Below, piece after piece: positions 43,451 through 43,600 of a DNA stretch of 43,600 nt. Positions within the stretch are counted from its first letter, which is position 1, and the number at the start of each line of letters is the position of its first letter. The translations under genes and the position numbers were made by a program. The DNA comes from Bacteroidia bacterium. GTDB lineage: Bacteria; Bacteroidota; Bacteroidia; B-17B0; Aurantibacillaceae. The notes below the pieces were generated by a model, which did no database searches, was not told where the DNA came from, and saw nothing but the letters and a program-made list of their open reading frames with translations. Where the stretch lies: positions 1-43,600 of the forward strand of contig JADLER010000008.1 of assembly GCA_020846025.1 (NCBI GenBank). The letters run 5' to 3'.

Positions 43451-43600
43451 AGCGCCATGGCATTTTAAAATGTTGCGTAAAAATCGAGTGGTATCAAAAG
43501 CGATAGCAAGTGTGTAGATTCTTTGGGCTGTTCGCGAAGCGCTTTCAAAGAATCAGCTTGATACCATGATGATTTTAGCAAGATTTTAAGGAGCCTTGAA
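43451..43600 (+). repeat. Full palindromic repeat, copy 2 (150 bp, reaches the window end)
   Basis: This is the second copy, about 96% identical to 43060-43209. Both arms of the palindrome are intact, and the ATTTTAA boundaries are at 43462-43468 and 43583-43589. The repeated block may continue beyond the window. Confidence 0.88.

Larger units (their letters stand above)
42683..43600 (+). other. Gene-free, hairpin-dense composite repeat region
   Basis: After the beta-mannosidase stop no frame has a credible protein. Short open frames across the repeat copies use different frames for the same repeated DNA (AAAAGCCTGTGTGTA at 43003 and 43408), so they are not conserved coding. The region is a series of inverted repeats plus two near-identical 150-bp copies and one copy lacking the central insert, listed separately. 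It runs past the window end. Base composition is less AT-rich in the repeats than in the flanking genes. Confidence 0.8.

Noticed and set aside
43275-43517. 80-codon open frame
   Set aside because: It lies across the hairpin stems and the palindromic repeat; the corresponding frame is not open in the first copy. Treated as non-coding.
43060-43600. Possible integron attC sites or CRISPR repeats
   Set aside because: The palindromes lack the attC core (GTTRRRY/RYYYAAC) at the ends and no integrase is near. Only two full copies occur, with no short repeat-spacer periodicity.

Overview
The window is AT-rich DNA from a member of the Bacteroidota, most likely Flavobacteriales-like. The evidence is two type IX secretion (T9SS) C-terminal sorting domains (type A and type B), several matches to the TAnnTTTG -7 promoter box of this phylum, DUF4296 and DUF6427-like proteins, and an OmpA protein with TPR and PD40 repeats. 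I recognised no rRNA, tRNA, CRISPR array or transposase.

Layout. 1-3892 (minus) is a tightly packed run: a PASTA-domain membrane protein, a T9SS cargo protein, an RluD-type pseudouridine synthase and the start of a YgiD-type dioxygenase. 3970-4705 holds a 5'-truncated LytTR fragment, an orphan open frame and an XRE repressor-like gene. 4889-11944 (plus) is a complete grasp-with-spasm RiPP operon: double-glycine precursor, strong attenuator-like hairpin, secreted DUF6624 protein, ATP-grasp maturase, an unknown 68-aa ORF, SPASM protein, C39 peptidase/ABC exporter and HlyD-type adaptor. The last seven genes overlap or nearly abut. 11970-17429 (minus) has the TPR-PD40-OmpA protein and a three-gene unit of DppC-like permease, family 2 glycosyltransferase and flippase-like membrane protein. 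17638-22413 (plus) encodes a small secreted protein and a 1443-aa T9SS type B adhesin with about twelve 80-aa repeats.

22494-28264 holds ruvC, a large membrane-anchored protein, a DUF4296 lipoprotein, an M20 amidohydrolase and ftsX. 28422-31262 (minus) is nrdB-nrdA, a class I (B12-independent) ribonucleotide reductase, preceded by a clear adenosylcobalamin riboswitch. This predicts that the reductase is shut off when B12 is plentiful. 31485-34268 holds two small or medium membrane proteins and a sensor histidine kinase.

34345-42682 (plus) is a glycan-salvage operon: FucP-like MFS transporter, unknown 154-aa protein, GH20 hexosaminidase, glycosylasparaginase, CutC-family protein and GH2 beta-mannosidase. 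Together the enzymes fit dismantling of the Man-GlcNAc2-Asn core of N-glycoproteins. 42683-43600 has no convincing gene. It is a hairpin-dense composite repeat with two 150-bp copies that are about 96% identical, and a third site that looks 'empty' of the 121-bp palindromic insert.

The most noteworthy items are the RiPP operon with its unusual accessory genes, the B12 riboswitch on a class I reductase, the CutC gene inside a glycan operon, and the terminal palindromic repeat family.
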